The notes: a model not told the origin generated them from the sequence alone. 64,000 bases of DNA from Paenibacillus plantiphilus (GCF_927798095.1 NZ_CAKMMF010000027.1:1-64000), one strand, 5' to 3'. Shown: positions 17,360 to 25,069, counted from the stretch's first letter. A program made the numbers and translations.

Positions 17360-18358
17360 TTACTGAAGCGCCTCTCTAAAAAAAGGAATGACCCTTCGCC
17401 AAAATTCCGGGTCCTGCTCCGACTCGCTATGACCATTCCCCTCCACAAAAAGAGTATCGACCTTACAGCTTCGCGTCAGCTCTCGCAGATCATCTGCCGG
17501 AATAAAATCATCGCCATTGCAATGAATCATCAGAACAGGCACTCTTCTGCCCGCTTCATTCGCTTCCAATGCAATCGACATACGCGCAGCCTTATATTCG
17601 CTCCATGTAATCCCCGCCCGCCATAACCAGATCGGAGGGATTAGCAGGGCCAATGGGAAATAGGGCAGCTTGCGCCGTTTGAACTCCGCCTTTAGCATGG
17701 TGATGAACTGACTCGGGGTGGAATCAGTAATGACGGCCTTGACCGGCAATCCGCGCGGCAGCGCCAGTAATGCACCGAATCCGCCCAACGAATGCCCCAG
17801 AACAGCAATTCTATCCGAGTCAATACATGGCTCAGCTGCAATCGCTGCAACGGCTGCTTCAATATCCTCGCGGAAAATCAGCGCAGATGCTGCCTTGATG
17901 GAATCACTGTCACCATGACTGCGCGCATCAAACATGAAGACAGCATACCCCTCGTTCAGCAGCGGCTCTACATATCGCAGCACGCGCGAACGATTGGAGC
18001 TCCAGCCATGCGCAACAATAATAAGCGGCAGCCGACCATCAGCACCCGCTTTCGTTGTCACATTCATATCCGTATTTGCATCCGCGATTGCTTTCACATT
18101 CGTATCCGCTTTTCCACCCACGTTCACTTTCACATGCGCATCCGGATTTCCATCCACGTCAGCATTTGCATTCGTCGGTCGCAGGAGCCACCCTTTCATT
18201 GTCGAGCCGCAGCTCTGAAACGTTATTTCATTGTAAGGTACCGTTGGCAAAATCGTATTGGGCCGTTTCTTAGGTCTCTGACTGCGCACGCCAATGCTCC
18301 AAACCAGCCAGGCTGGCAGCGCGACTGCCGTCGCGCCAGCTATGACGCCTATAAACAT
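17360..18358 (-). CDS. Membrane-anchored alpha/beta hydrolase with a low-complexity insert
   Basis: About 332 residues. An N-terminal hydrophobic anchor (2-22) precedes an alpha/beta-hydrolase domain with the oxyanion segment AHGWSSN (116-122), FDARSHGDSD, nucleophile elbow GHSLGG (Ser190), a late Asp (NGDDF) and His (GNGHSE), so the triad is complete. It resembles YqkD/S9-type serine hydrolases; the substrate is unknown. Residues about 63-108 are an unusual Ala/Asp/Asn/Val/Lys-rich insert encoded by imperfect short repeats (18050-18175) just before the first core strand. ATG 18358 is chosen over GTG 18367 because AGGGAG is 8 bases upstream. It lies 17 bases after eda, the last gene of the operon. 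Confidence 0.8.
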   Translation of the reverse strand: MFIGVIAGATAVALPAWLVWSIGVRSQRPKKRPNTILPTVPYNEITFQSCGSTMKGWLLRPTNANADVDGNPDAHVKVNVGGKADTNVKAIADANTDMNVTTKAGADGRLPLIIVAHGWSSNRSRVLRYVEPLLNEGYAVFMFDARSHGDSDSIKAASALIFREDIEAAVAAIAAEPCIDSDRIAVLGHSLGGFGALLALPRGLPVKAVITDSTPSQFITMLKAEFKRRKLPYFPLALLIPPIWLWRAGITWSEYKAARMSIALEANEAGRRVPVLMIHCNGDDFIPADDLRELTRSCKVDTLFVEGNGHSESEQDPEFWRRVIPFFREALQ

Positions 18359-18375
18359 AGGAACCACTCCCTGTT

Positions 18376-19008
18376 CTATAGCAATTTGACCGCTTCAGTG
18401 AACTTGCGCGCCTGCTCCGTAAGCAGGTTGAATTGTCCGCTGCGCACCCAGTCCAGATTCACAAGCTTGCCTCCCATTCCGACCGCACTTGCTCCAGCAC
18501 GAAAATAATCAGCAATATTATCGATATTCACGCCACCAGTAGCTATCATAGGAATATGATTCAGCGGCGCACGGATCTCCGCCAAATACTTCCACCCCAA
18601 CGTTCCGAGCGGAAACAGCTTAACTGCATCTGCACCAGCCTTCCATGCACGAACAATCTCTGTAGGTGTCGTGACGCCCGGCCACACCGAAATTCCTCGC
18701 TCTCTGCCATAGGCCACAACCGCTTCGTCGAGATTAGGAGAGATTATAAACTGGGCGCCGGCAGCTGCTGCTTCCTTCGCCATATCGAGATCAAGTACGG
18801 TTCCTGCCCCGATTGCTGCCTGCTCGCCGAACTTCTCGCGCCAGCGGTTGATCATAACCGTTGCGCCTTCCGTATTCAACGTGATCTCCATCATCGCAAT
18901 GCCGCCGTCTATAAGCGCTTTTGCTGCCTGGTCCGCATCCTTATCCTCAATACCACGGAATATCGCTACAATTTTTTCCTTCAGCAATCGATCCAGCATA
19001 ACGCTCAT
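18376..19008 (-). CDS. eda: KDPG/KHG aldolase family protein
   Basis: 210-residue class I aldolase of the Eda family, which cleaves 2-keto-3-deoxy-6-phosphogluconate (or 4-hydroxy-2-oxoglutarate) to pyruvate plus an aldehyde in the Entner-Doudoroff or hexuronate routes. Schiff-base Lys130 is in DAVKLFP, catalytic Glu41 in MEITLNT, and the phosphate-binding region is TGGVNIDN...GMGG. Length is normal. GGAGA is 7 bases before the ATG. No partner kinase or dehydrogenase adjoins; it sits between mutY (24 bases upstream) and a hydrolase in an operon of mixed content. Which of the two aldol substrates is used cannot be decided. Confidence 0.88.
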   Translation of the reverse strand: MSVMLDRLLKEKIVAIFRGIEDKDADQAAKALIDGGIAMMEITLNTEGATVMINRWREKFGEQAAIGAGTVLDLDMAKEAAAAGAQFIISPNLDEAVVAYGRERGISVWPGVTTPTEIVRAWKAGADAVKLFPLGTLGWKYLAEIRAPLNHIPMIATGGVNIDNIADYFRAGASAVGMGGKLVNLDWVRSGQFNLLTEQARKFTEAVKLL

Positions 19009-19032
19009 GATACAGTCTCCACCTCTATCATT

Positions 19033-20298
19033 CTATTCTGTCAGTTCCCAATAATCTCTTAATATGCGCAAGAAAACATTTGGAAACGCAAGCTCGCTCA
19101 TTTCCTCCACGCCGATGTATCTGTAATTGGTTGGAAGCTCACTGCTTCCTGTATCGATCTCATAAGGAACAAGCGATTCCGCAGCCTGAGTCTGATCCAA
19201 AGCCGTCTGCGGCTCCCCATCCTTCAGTCTAAAACCGAATTCCGCCTGATACACTTGTACATCCCATATAATATGACTAAAAATATGCTCCGTCTCGCCC
19301 CACCAGCTCACTGGGCGTATCAGCAACCCTTCCTCTTGTGCCAACAATCGGCACAACTGGTCCATCTGCGCCGGATCGCCGCCAGACCGCTGGCTGCCGC
19401 TCACCGATAGCTGCGCTCCCCGGGCCCGCTTGCGGCCGCAGCCAGCAGCCGCCTTCTGCGCGGCAGCCTCGCCAGCCTGCGGCGCAAGAACATGCGGCAG
19501 CTCCCACATTTGCGCAAGCAGGCCGCTTGCTGGCCGCTGCCGCACGAGCACCTTGCCGGCATGCTCGCCGCTGCCGACGACAAGTGCAGCAAGGCGCGTC
19601 TCCGGACGAGGCGGCTTGGCCTTCGTCTTGATCGGCAGCACATGCTCCTTGCCAGCCATGCGGCCTTCGCAGTGCAGCATGACCGGACAAGTCAGGCAGC
19701 CGGGCGATTTGGGTGTGCATACCAAGGCGCCCAGCTCCATTAATGCCTGGTTGAAATCTCCGGCTGCGCCCTCAGGAATGAGCGCTGCTGCAAGCTTTTC
19801 TATCTTCACCCTTGTCGCAGGCTTCGCTATATCATCCTCCAGGCAGAAGAACCGTGACAGAACACGCATCACATTGCCGTCCACCGCAGGCTCCGGCTTG
19901 TTGAAGGCTATGCTCATAATCGCTCCTGCCGTATAAGGCCCTACACCTCTTAGCGAAGAAACGGCTTCCTTGTCATCAGGCACGGCGCCGCCATGCCGCT
20001 CAACCACCTCGCGCGCTCCGGTCTGCAAATTGCGTGCTCTGGAGTAATAGCCGAGTCCCTCCCAGCATTTGAGCACCTCTGGCTCCGGCGCAGCCGCAAG
20101 CGCAGCAGCAGTCGGAAATTTCTCCATGAACCGTTCATAATAAGGAATGACCGTATCCACCCTCGTCTGCTGCAGCATGACCTCAGACACCCATATCCGG
20201 TAAGGATCGCGATTCAATCGCCACGGCAAATCCCTCTTGTTGCCTCTATACCAGCCGAGCAGCTCGCTGCTGAAATAGCTGGCAGCTTCCGTTGTCAT
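19033..20298 (-). CDS. mutY: A/G-specific adenine glycosylase
   Basis: Base-excision-repair glycosylase of 421 residues that removes A mispaired with 8-oxoG. Catalytic Glu39 (WVSEVMLQQT), helix-hairpin-helix LRGVGPYTAGA (116-126), catalytic Asp140 (AVDGNV), and a 4Fe-4S loop C-x6-C-x2-C-x5-C (Cys194, 201, 204, 210) are all present. The C-terminal NUDIX-like 8-oxoG recognition domain is interrupted at about 272-311 by an Ala/Gly/Arg/Ser-rich stretch encoded by very GC-rich DNA (around 19370-19480). The start overlaps the stop of the upstream araC gene by 4 bases (ATGA), so translation is coupled. Confidence 0.93.
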   Translation of the reverse strand: MTTEAASYFSSELLGWYRGNKRDLPWRLNRDPYRIWVSEVMLQQTRVDTVIPYYERFMEKFPTAAALAAAPEPEVLKCWEGLGYYSRARNLQTGAREVVERHGGAVPDDKEAVSSLRGVGPYTAGAIMSIAFNKPEPAVDGNVMRVLSRFFCLEDDIAKPATRVKIEKLAAALIPEGAAGDFNQALMELGALVCTPKSPGCLTCPVMLHCEGRMAGKEHVLPIKTKAKPPRPETRLAALVVGSGEHAGKVLVRQRPASGLLAQMWELPHVLAPQAGEAAAQKAAAGCGRKRARGAQLSVSGSQRSGGDPAQMDQLCRLLAQEEGLLIRPVSWWGETEHIFSHIIWDVQVYQAEFGFRLKDGEPQTALDQTQAAESLVPYEIDTGSSELPTNYRYIGVEEMSELAFPNVFLRILRDYWELTE

Positions 20299-21167
20299 GG
20301 CTGCACTTCACTTCCTTTGATTGCTGGCTGTGCCTTTATTGGGGCAGCACGGTAAATTTGACGATATCGGCTCGGCGACAGCCCCATATGCTGCTTAAAC
20401 AGCCGCGACAGATAATGGTTCTGCAACCCCACACTTTTGGCAACGGTTGAGACGCTGTCATCGGTCCCTTCCAGCATTTGTTTGGCCATTTCCAGACGCC
20501 GCAAATTGACGTACTGGATCGGCGCGCTGCCGACAACATTTTTGAACACGCTAATAAAATAGTTCGGATGCAAATAAGCCAGCCTCGCGAGCTCATTCAC
20601 CCCAATGTTCTCGGATAGATGAAGTTCGATGTATTCCAGCACGCGGTCAATCTTATCCAATGATTCAATGCCTTGAAACACCTGATCGCTAAGATCGCAC
20701 AGCTCCAAATAACTAGCCATAATGTCCAGCAGAGCAGCCCTTATTCTTAATTTGCGGGTGAACGCAGTGGAACGGAAGGCCTCAATCATTTTGAGAAACA
20801 TGGATTCTAAGTACTCGCTCTCCTGTGGTTCAACCAGAACAGGCAGCTGCAGCAGCTCAAACATCTGGTTATCTCCGATAGAGGAGCGAAAATGGCACCA
20901 GTATAAACTTACGCTCTTGCCTTCCTCGCTGCCATAAATTTGTTTCGCTCCTGGAGGCAGCAGAAATAGATGCCCTGGCTTGCCCACGTATCGCCGGCCA
21001 TTGTATTCCAGCCAGCCTTCACCTTCTCGTATAAACCACAGCCGGTAATAATCCGGAGACTCTTCCTCTATAAATCCAGGTTTTTTAGCTGAGAAAGCCG
21101 CCATCGAAACCTCTGCTTGAAATCGGTGAAAGTAATTTTGGATGATCGTCTTGTATGTAGGTTTCAT
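20295..21167 (-). CDS. AraC-family transcriptional regulator with cupin-type sensor domain
   Basis: About 290 residues. The N-terminal part fits an AraC ligand-binding cupin domain (FIREGEGWLEYNGRRYVGKPGHLFLLPPG pattern, about 45-75). The C-terminal part carries two helix-turn-helix units: IGVNELARLAYLHPNYFISVFK and VSTVAKSVGLQNHYLSRLFKQHMGLSPSRYR. Such proteins usually control carbohydrate genes; here the operon contains eda, so a sugar-acid effector is possible but unproven. The frame begins at TTG 21179; ATG 21167 with GGGAG upstream is preferred. First gene of a four-gene operon, divergent from the cytochrome c gene. Confidence 0.85.
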   Translation of the reverse strand: MKPTYKTIIQNYFHRFQAEVSMAAFSAKKPGFIEEESPDYYRLWFIREGEGWLEYNGRRYVGKPGHLFLLPPGAKQIYGSEEGKSVSLYWCHFRSSIGDNQMFELLQLPVLVEPQESEYLESMFLKMIEAFRSTAFTRKLRIRAALLDIMASYLELCDLSDQVFQGIESLDKIDRVLEYIELHLSENIGVNELARLAYLHPNYFISVFKNVVGSAPIQYVNLRRLEMAKQMLEGTDDSVSTVAKSVGLQNHYLSRLFKQHMGLSPSRYRQIYRAAPIKAQPAIKGSEVQP

Positions 21168-21266
21168 TGCAGCTCCCAATCATCGTAGTATGTATCTTGC
21201 CAATTGATATACCTGTTTTCTATTATACGGACATTCCTGCAAAAAGGATATGGGAGTTAAGTTCGG

Positions 21267-21296
21267 TTGCAATGTCGAATTGGAACATTTTATAAT
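21267..21296 (+). promoter_or_regulatory. Promoter of the cytochrome c gene
   Basis: TTGCAA (21267-21272), 18-bp spacer, TATAAT (21291-21296), about 69 bases before the start codon. The spacer contains GGAACATT, also found in the promoters at 59828 and 61620. Confidence 0.6.
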
Positions 21297-21364
21297 ATAG
21301 CTATAAACAAAAAGCTTTGGTCTGATGCGGTGCGACAATAACCATGAAGAGAGAAGGTCATTCG

Positions 21365-21742
21365 ATGAACCAACTAATTTCAACAGCTCAGCGTCGTAAG
21401 CGAAGGCAGCCTCATCTGTATCTGTTTGCAATGGCGGCATTGGCCGGTGTTCTTCTGCTGGCAGGCTGCGGCGAGTCGCCGAATTCTGTTTCATCCCCGG
21501 AGCTGGATGGACCCGAAGCGGTTATGGAAGTGTACAAATCCAACTGTTTATCCTGCCACGGCACTGATCTTCAAGGCAAAATGGGACCCACTACCGACTT
21601 GACGAAGGTTGGAGCGCGCCGGACTGTCGATCAGATCACAGAACAGATCAATGAAGGCGGAGGCGGCATGCCGAGCTACCATTCCAGATTGACGGAAGAG
21701 GAAGTCAAGGGGCTCGCAACCTGGCTCGCTGATAAAAAATAA
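21365..21742 (+). CDS. Membrane-anchored lipoprotein cytochrome c (c-551/CccB-like)
   Basis: 125-residue lipoprotein electron carrier. The signal peptide ends in the lipobox LLAGC, so the mature Cys would be diacylated and the protein held on the outer face of the membrane. Haem-binding CLSCH and a later Met in GGMPSYH (distal ligand) define a small class I cytochrome c, similar in size and layout to Bacillus CccB, which carries electrons to terminal oxidase. Assembly (ResBC-type) genes are not nearby. Start ATG 21365 has AGAAGG 7 bases upstream; the frame extends to 21344 without support. Confidence 0.9.
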   Translation: MNQLISTAQRRKRRQPHLYLFAMAALAGVLLLAGCGESPNSVSSPELDGPEAVMEVYKSNCLSCHGTDLQGKMGPTTDLTKVGARRTVDQITEQINEGGGGMPSYHSRLTEEEVKGLATWLADKK

Positions 21743-21747
21743 CAAGA

Positions 21748-21784
21748 GGGCTGAATTCAGTGGCAATGAACCCTGAATCCAGCC
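21748..21784 (+). terminator. Terminator after the cytochrome c gene
   Basis: GGGCTGAATTCAG (21748-21760) pairs with CTGAATCCAGCCC (21772-21784) apart from one mismatch, immediately after the stop codon. Confidence 0.6.
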
Positions 21785-21789
21785 CTTGC

Positions 21790-22071
21790 CTATGTCGACC
21801 GACCGCCGTCATGCAGAACACGGCGCGCTTGTTGGTGTCTGCCTGGCGATGGCGGCCGATTAACTCTTGCTGCCGGCAATCCCGAGGACAAATGTCCATC
21901 ATACAGCCATTTGGATGCGCCCATTATCCGGTGCGACGGAAGCCGCTCGCCTTGCAGCAGCGGCAGTCGGACGCCCCATGAATCTACATACATCCCGTCG
22001 AATGGCACGCTTTGACCGCTCGGATACTGCCTTCTCACCGCTCCGCCCGCTGTCATCCTTCTCAAGAACAT
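21790..22071 (-). CDS. Small unknown protein with a YjzC-like segment (possibly frameshifted)
   Basis: 93 residues if intact. The segment YPSGQSVPFDGMYVDSWG followed by GERLPSH (about 16-45) resembles small Bacillales proteins of the YjzC kind (SGxxVPxDGxY, then GExxP). The remaining 45 residues, Arg/Pro/Gly-rich, do not look like any member and may result from a frameshift or simply be read-through. GAGG lies about 7 bases before ATG 22071. Function unknown. Could also be a chance frame. Confidence 0.35.
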   Translation of the reverse strand: MFLRRMTAGGAVRRQYPSGQSVPFDGMYVDSWGVRLPLLQGERLPSHRIMGASKWLYDGHLSSGLPAARVNRPPSPGRHQQARRVLHDGGRST

Positions 22072-22130
22072 CACCCCATCCTCAGTATCACCTATTGTTC
22101 TATTCTGAGTATGGTCAAATGGTGATGGGA

Positions 22131-22529
22131 TTATAGCAATGTCTGTTCGACAACGACAAATGCCGAAGCAATGGATTCGTCATGTGTAATCGTAACGTGG
22201 ATAACGGCTGCTCCCGCCTTCAAGCCGAGCCTCTCCCACGCCCCGTCCGACAGCTGGCAGATCGGTTTCCCTTGCTCATTCCTTCCTACCTCAATATCTC
22301 GAAATGAAAGGATCCGTCCGATCCCACAGCCAAAAGCTTTGGACACCGCTTCCTTAGCCGCAAACCTCCCGGCTGTAAATTCAATAAGCCGCTTTCCCAT
22401 CGCCCCTCTTGCGAGCAATAGCTCACCATCCGTAAGTATGCGCTCCATGAAACGCTCGCTAATACTGCTTTCCAGCAGCTTCTCCATCCTGGGGAGCGAT
22501 GTTATATCATGGCCTATGCCGATAATCAT
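22131..22529 (-). CDS. acpS: Holo-[acyl-carrier-protein] synthase
   Basis: 132-residue phosphopantetheinyl transferase that loads 4'-phosphopantetheine from CoA onto apo-ACP for fatty acid synthesis. Mg-binding Asp8 is in IIGIGHDITS and the second acidic site is in AGRFAAKEAVSKAFG; ITHDESIASAFVVVE is the normal C-terminal strand. Length is typical. GGGGGAG lies 4 bases before ATG 22529, which is preferred over the frame start at 22547. In many Bacillales acpS sits beside alr or an ADP-dependent NAD(P)H-hydrate dehydratase; here it follows modB by 28 bases on the same strand. Confidence 0.92.
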   Translation of the reverse strand: MIIGIGHDITSLPRMEKLLESSISERFMERILTDGELLLARGAMGKRLIEFTAGRFAAKEAVSKAFGCGIGRILSFRDIEVGRNEQGKPICQLSDGAWERLGLKAGAAVIHVTITHDESIASAFVVVEQTLL

Positions 22530-22557
22530 GCTTCTCCCCCCTCTCATTTATGTACTT

Positions 22558-23220
22558 CTATGGTTTGGAATAGCGGTTGGCAAGCATGAGCATCAGGAAT
22601 GAGATAGCAATCATGGCCGCTGCCCAGTACCAGGCAAGCATCCTGTTTCCTGATTCAACAGCAATATAAATGGCTGTCGGCATCGTCTGTGTCTGACCAG
22701 GAATATTGCCCGCTATCATCAATGTTGCGCCGAATTCACCAAGCGCCCTGGCGAATCCGAGAATATAGCCTGCTATAAGCGAGCGTGAGGCAAGCGGCAT
22801 CGTTACGAATCGAAACACCTGCCATTCCGAAGCGCCTATGGAACGGGCAGAGTCCTGCAGCTCCTTATCGACCGATTCGAAGCCAAGTCGCATTGTCCTG
22901 TATGCAAGCGGAAAAGAGACCACGACCGCAGCCACAACTCCCGCCCCCCATGTGAAAACAATTGGAGCATTAAACAACCATTCGTAGGCTTGTCCAATCC
23001 AGCTTCGACGACCTAACAGCACCAGCAGTAGAAATCCGACCACTGTGGGCGGCAGAACGAGCGGGAGCAGCAGCAGCGTCTCAACGACGCTTTTTCCAGG
23101 ATAGCGCACACTCGCCATCCATCTCGCAGCAGCCACGGAGAGCAGGAAGACAATAACACTGGCTGCAAGCGCTATTTGGAGCGATAATACAATAGGTGAT
23201 AGGAATGCTTGCCAGTCTAT
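22558..23220 (-). CDS. modB: Molybdate ABC transporter permease, no canonical start codon
   Basis: Inner-membrane permease for molybdate. The DNA encodes a complete ModB of about 220 residues beginning IDWQAFLSPIVLSLQIALAA, where relatives begin MDWQ: the codon at 23218-23220 is ATA. An in-frame TGA lies two codons farther upstream, and no ATG/GTG/TTG occurs before GTG 23136, which would remove TM1. GGGGGAAGGGA lies about 10 bases before the ATA. The EAA loop (ELQDSARSIGASEWQVFRFVTMPLA) and the ModB signature FARALGEFGATLMIAGN are intact. No modA or modC is in the window; upstream is a GNAT gene, downstream acpS. Either AUA is used as a rare start or the start codon has been lost by mutation. 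Confidence 0.85.
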   Translation of the reverse strand: MDWQAFLSPIVLSLQIALAASVIVFLLSVAAARWMASVRYPGKSVVETLLLLPLVLPPTVVGFLLLVLLGRRSWIGQAYEWLFNAPIVFTWGAGVVAAVVVSFPLAYRTMRLGFESVDKELQDSARSIGASEWQVFRFVTMPLASRSLIAGYILGFARALGEFGATLMIAGNIPGQTQTMPTAIYIAVESGNRMLAWYWAAAMIAISFLMLMLANRYSKP

Positions 23221-23246
23221 CGTTAATCAGTCCCTTCCCCCGTCTG

Positions 23247-23765
23247 TTAGCTGATGAACTCCTGAATCCGCTTAGCTTGCTCCATTCGATCTGTGAAGCT
23301 CCCCGACGTATATTGTTTAATCACATCCGTCCAAAACAACTGTGCGGGAACATTGCTCTCCAGTTGAAAAACTTCCCACTTTCCTCTATGTGCCTCGAAT
23401 ACTTGAATGGCTGCGGCTTTGCCTAGCCCTAATCGTCGATATTTCTTCATAACGAAAAACTCCGCAATCGAGAAATAAGCCGCTCTATCCTCTGATTCTA
23501 TGTACCTGACCAGCACAAACCCCGCTAACTTGCCCTCCAGCTTGATCATATAAGGAAATCGATTGTTCACTTCGACCCAGTAATCGTCCAGATTAGGATA
23601 CTTCCTGTACAATCCGTCATCTTCAACGTGGGCATCCATGAATTCGGAGAAATCATACATATAAAATTGCATTAAATGATGAAGAGTTTCTTTGTCTTCT
23701 TGGGGTATTCGAGCTATTCGAAGATCCAATCTCCAACCCGCCTTCTTAATTTTATTCGTATTCAT
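23247..23765 (-). CDS. GNAT family acetyltransferase
   Basis: 172-residue acyl-CoA-dependent N-acetyltransferase. The fold is marked by LEGKLAGFVLVRYIE (beta4), FFVMKKYRRLGLGKAAAIQVFE (acetyl-CoA pyrophosphate loop R/Q-x-x-G-x-G/A, here RRLGLGKA) and LESNVPAQLFW (the N/P segment before helix 4). Substrate unknown. The frame opens at 23789, but GGTGAGGGG lies within that extension and points to ATG 23765. The ribosome site is inside the 3' arm of the hairpin at 23771-23801. modB begins 26 bases downstream. Confidence 0.83.
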   Translation of the reverse strand: MNTNKIKKAGWRLDLRIARIPQEDKETLHHLMQFYMYDFSEFMDAHVEDDGLYRKYPNLDDYWVEVNNRFPYMIKLEGKLAGFVLVRYIESEDRAAYFSIAEFFVMKKYRRLGLGKAAAIQVFEAHRGKWEVFQLESNVPAQLFWTDVIKQYTSGSFTDRMEQAKRIQEFIS

Positions 23766-23770
23766 GCAAA

Positions 23771-23801
23771 ATCGCCCCTCACCTTGCATGAGGTGAAGGG
23801 C
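23771..23801 (-). terminator. Hairpin between nadE and the GNAT gene that covers its ribosome site
   Basis: On the minus strand CGCCCTTCACCT pairs with AGGTGAGGGGCG around a catgca loop and is followed by ATTTT. It looks like the nadE terminator, but its 3' arm is the GNAT Shine-Dalgarno region, so it may also limit GNAT translation. Confidence 0.55.
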
Positions 23802-23813
23802 GACTTCAGGTGG

Positions 23814-24623
23814 CTAAATCCCAGGAATGGGATCGCGTTTATGAGCTGTTTTGAGATATTGCTTCTCCAGCTTCTCCCGGACTTCAGCATTAATCTCTTT
23901 GCCTTCCAAATAAGCGCTATTATCGTCATACTTGATGCCAAGCTCGTTCTCGTCGGTTTGGCCTTCCCATAGCCCGGCAGACGGCGCTTTATCCAGAACT
24001 GTCTGCGGTACGCCAAGAGCGTAAGCCAGCTGACGAACCTGCCGCTTGTTCAGAGAGCTGAGCGGCGTAACATCAACTGCGCCATCGCCCCATTTGGTAT
24101 AAAAGCCGGTAATCGCCTCAGATGCGTGATCTGTTCCGACAACAAGCAAATTCAGGTCAAACGCCAAGGCATACTGCATCACCATACGAGTGCGCGCCTT
24201 CACATTGCCTTTGCCGCCACGACTCAGATGGCGGGATTTGCCGATTGCTTTGAACCCATGCTCGACCTCAAGCGCGATCTCATTCACGGCTTCGCCAATA
24301 TTGGTCTCGACGCGATATTGAAGCTTGAAAGCCTCCGCAACCGCATAGCTGTCCGAGATGTCCGCTTGCTCCTCATAAGGCTGGAACACACCCAATGTTA
24401 TATACTCTTGACCGGTTTCAGCAGACAGCTCATCCGTAGCTGTCTTGCAAAGTCCAGCAGCCACAGCGCTGTCGATGCCGCCGCTAATCGCGATCAGCAA
24501 GCCTGTCGTACCGGATTTGCGCACATAGTCTTTAAGAAAATCGACACGCCTGCGTATCTCCGCTTCCGGTTCAATCTCCGGCTTAACGCCAAGACGTGCA
24601 ATAATTTCATTCTGCAAGCTCAT
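23814..24623 (-). CDS. nadE: Ammonia-dependent NAD+ synthetase
   Basis: 269-residue cytosolic enzyme catalysing the ATP- and ammonia-dependent amidation of nicotinate adenine dinucleotide to NAD+. The P-loop of the N-type ATP pyrophosphatase fold is SGGIDS (47-52); GTDHASEAITGFYTKWGDGAVD and PLSSLNKRQVRQLA are family signatures. There is no glutaminase domain, as in B. subtilis NadE (similar length). AGAGGTGAT lies 3 bases from the ATG; the bacilliredoxin gene ends 11 bases upstream, so the two are probably co-transcribed. Confidence 0.94.
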   Translation of the reverse strand: MSLQNEIIARLGVKPEIEPEAEIRRRVDFLKDYVRKSGTTGLLIAISGGIDSAVAAGLCKTATDELSAETGQEYITLGVFQPYEEQADISDSYAVAEAFKLQYRVETNIGEAVNEIALEVEHGFKAIGKSRHLSRGGKGNVKARTRMVMQYALAFDLNLLVVGTDHASEAITGFYTKWGDGAVDVTPLSSLNKRQVRQLAYALGVPQTVLDKAPSAGLWEGQTDENELGIKYDDNSAYLEGKEINAEVREKLEKQYLKTAHKRDPIPGI

Positions 24624-24634
24624 ATCATCACCTC

Positions 24635-25069
24635 TTAGCGGCAGAAGCGATCGAATGCAGCTGTCAAGTCAGCAGCAATATCAGCAGCCGAACGGTTCTC
24701 AATTTGATGGCGCTCGATGAAATGAACCAGCTCGCCATCCTTCATAACAGCAATGGAAGGGGAGGAAGGCGGGTACGGCGCAAAATATTCACGCGCCTTC
24801 GCGGTAGCTTCTTTATCCTGACCAGCGAATACGGTGTACAGATGGTCTGGCGTCAGATCATGCTGCAGCGCTTGAGCAACACCAGGCCGGCATTGTCCAG
24901 CAGCACAGCCGCAGACGGAGTTGACAACGACAAGCGCAGTTCCCTTCGCTCCCGGCAGCTTGGCCTCGACTTCTTCCGGCGTGCGCAATTCTTGAATACC
25001 GAGACGGGTCAGATCATCGCGCATCGGCTGTACCATATCCAGCATATATCGTTCAAATGACATTGACAT
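24635..25069 (-). CDS. Bacilliredoxin (BrxA/BrxB, YphP/YqiW family)
   Basis: 144 residues, the exact family length. Bacilliredoxins remove bacillithiol from S-bacillithiolated proteins in Firmicutes. The active-site CGC motif is in VVNSVCGCAAGQ (Cys53, Cys55), followed by FAGQDKEATAKAREYF and PPSSPSIAVMKDGELVHFIERH as in YphP. Whether it is the BrxA or BrxB paralogue cannot be settled from this copy. It implies a bacillithiol-using organism. GGAG lies about 9 bases before ATG 25069. nadE follows directly. Confidence 0.92.
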   Translation of the reverse strand: MSMSFERYMLDMVQPMRDDLTRLGIQELRTPEEVEAKLPGAKGTALVVVNSVCGCAAGQCRPGVAQALQHDLTPDHLYTVFAGQDKEATAKAREYFAPYPPSSPSIAVMKDGELVHFIERHQIENRSAADIAADLTAAFDRFCR

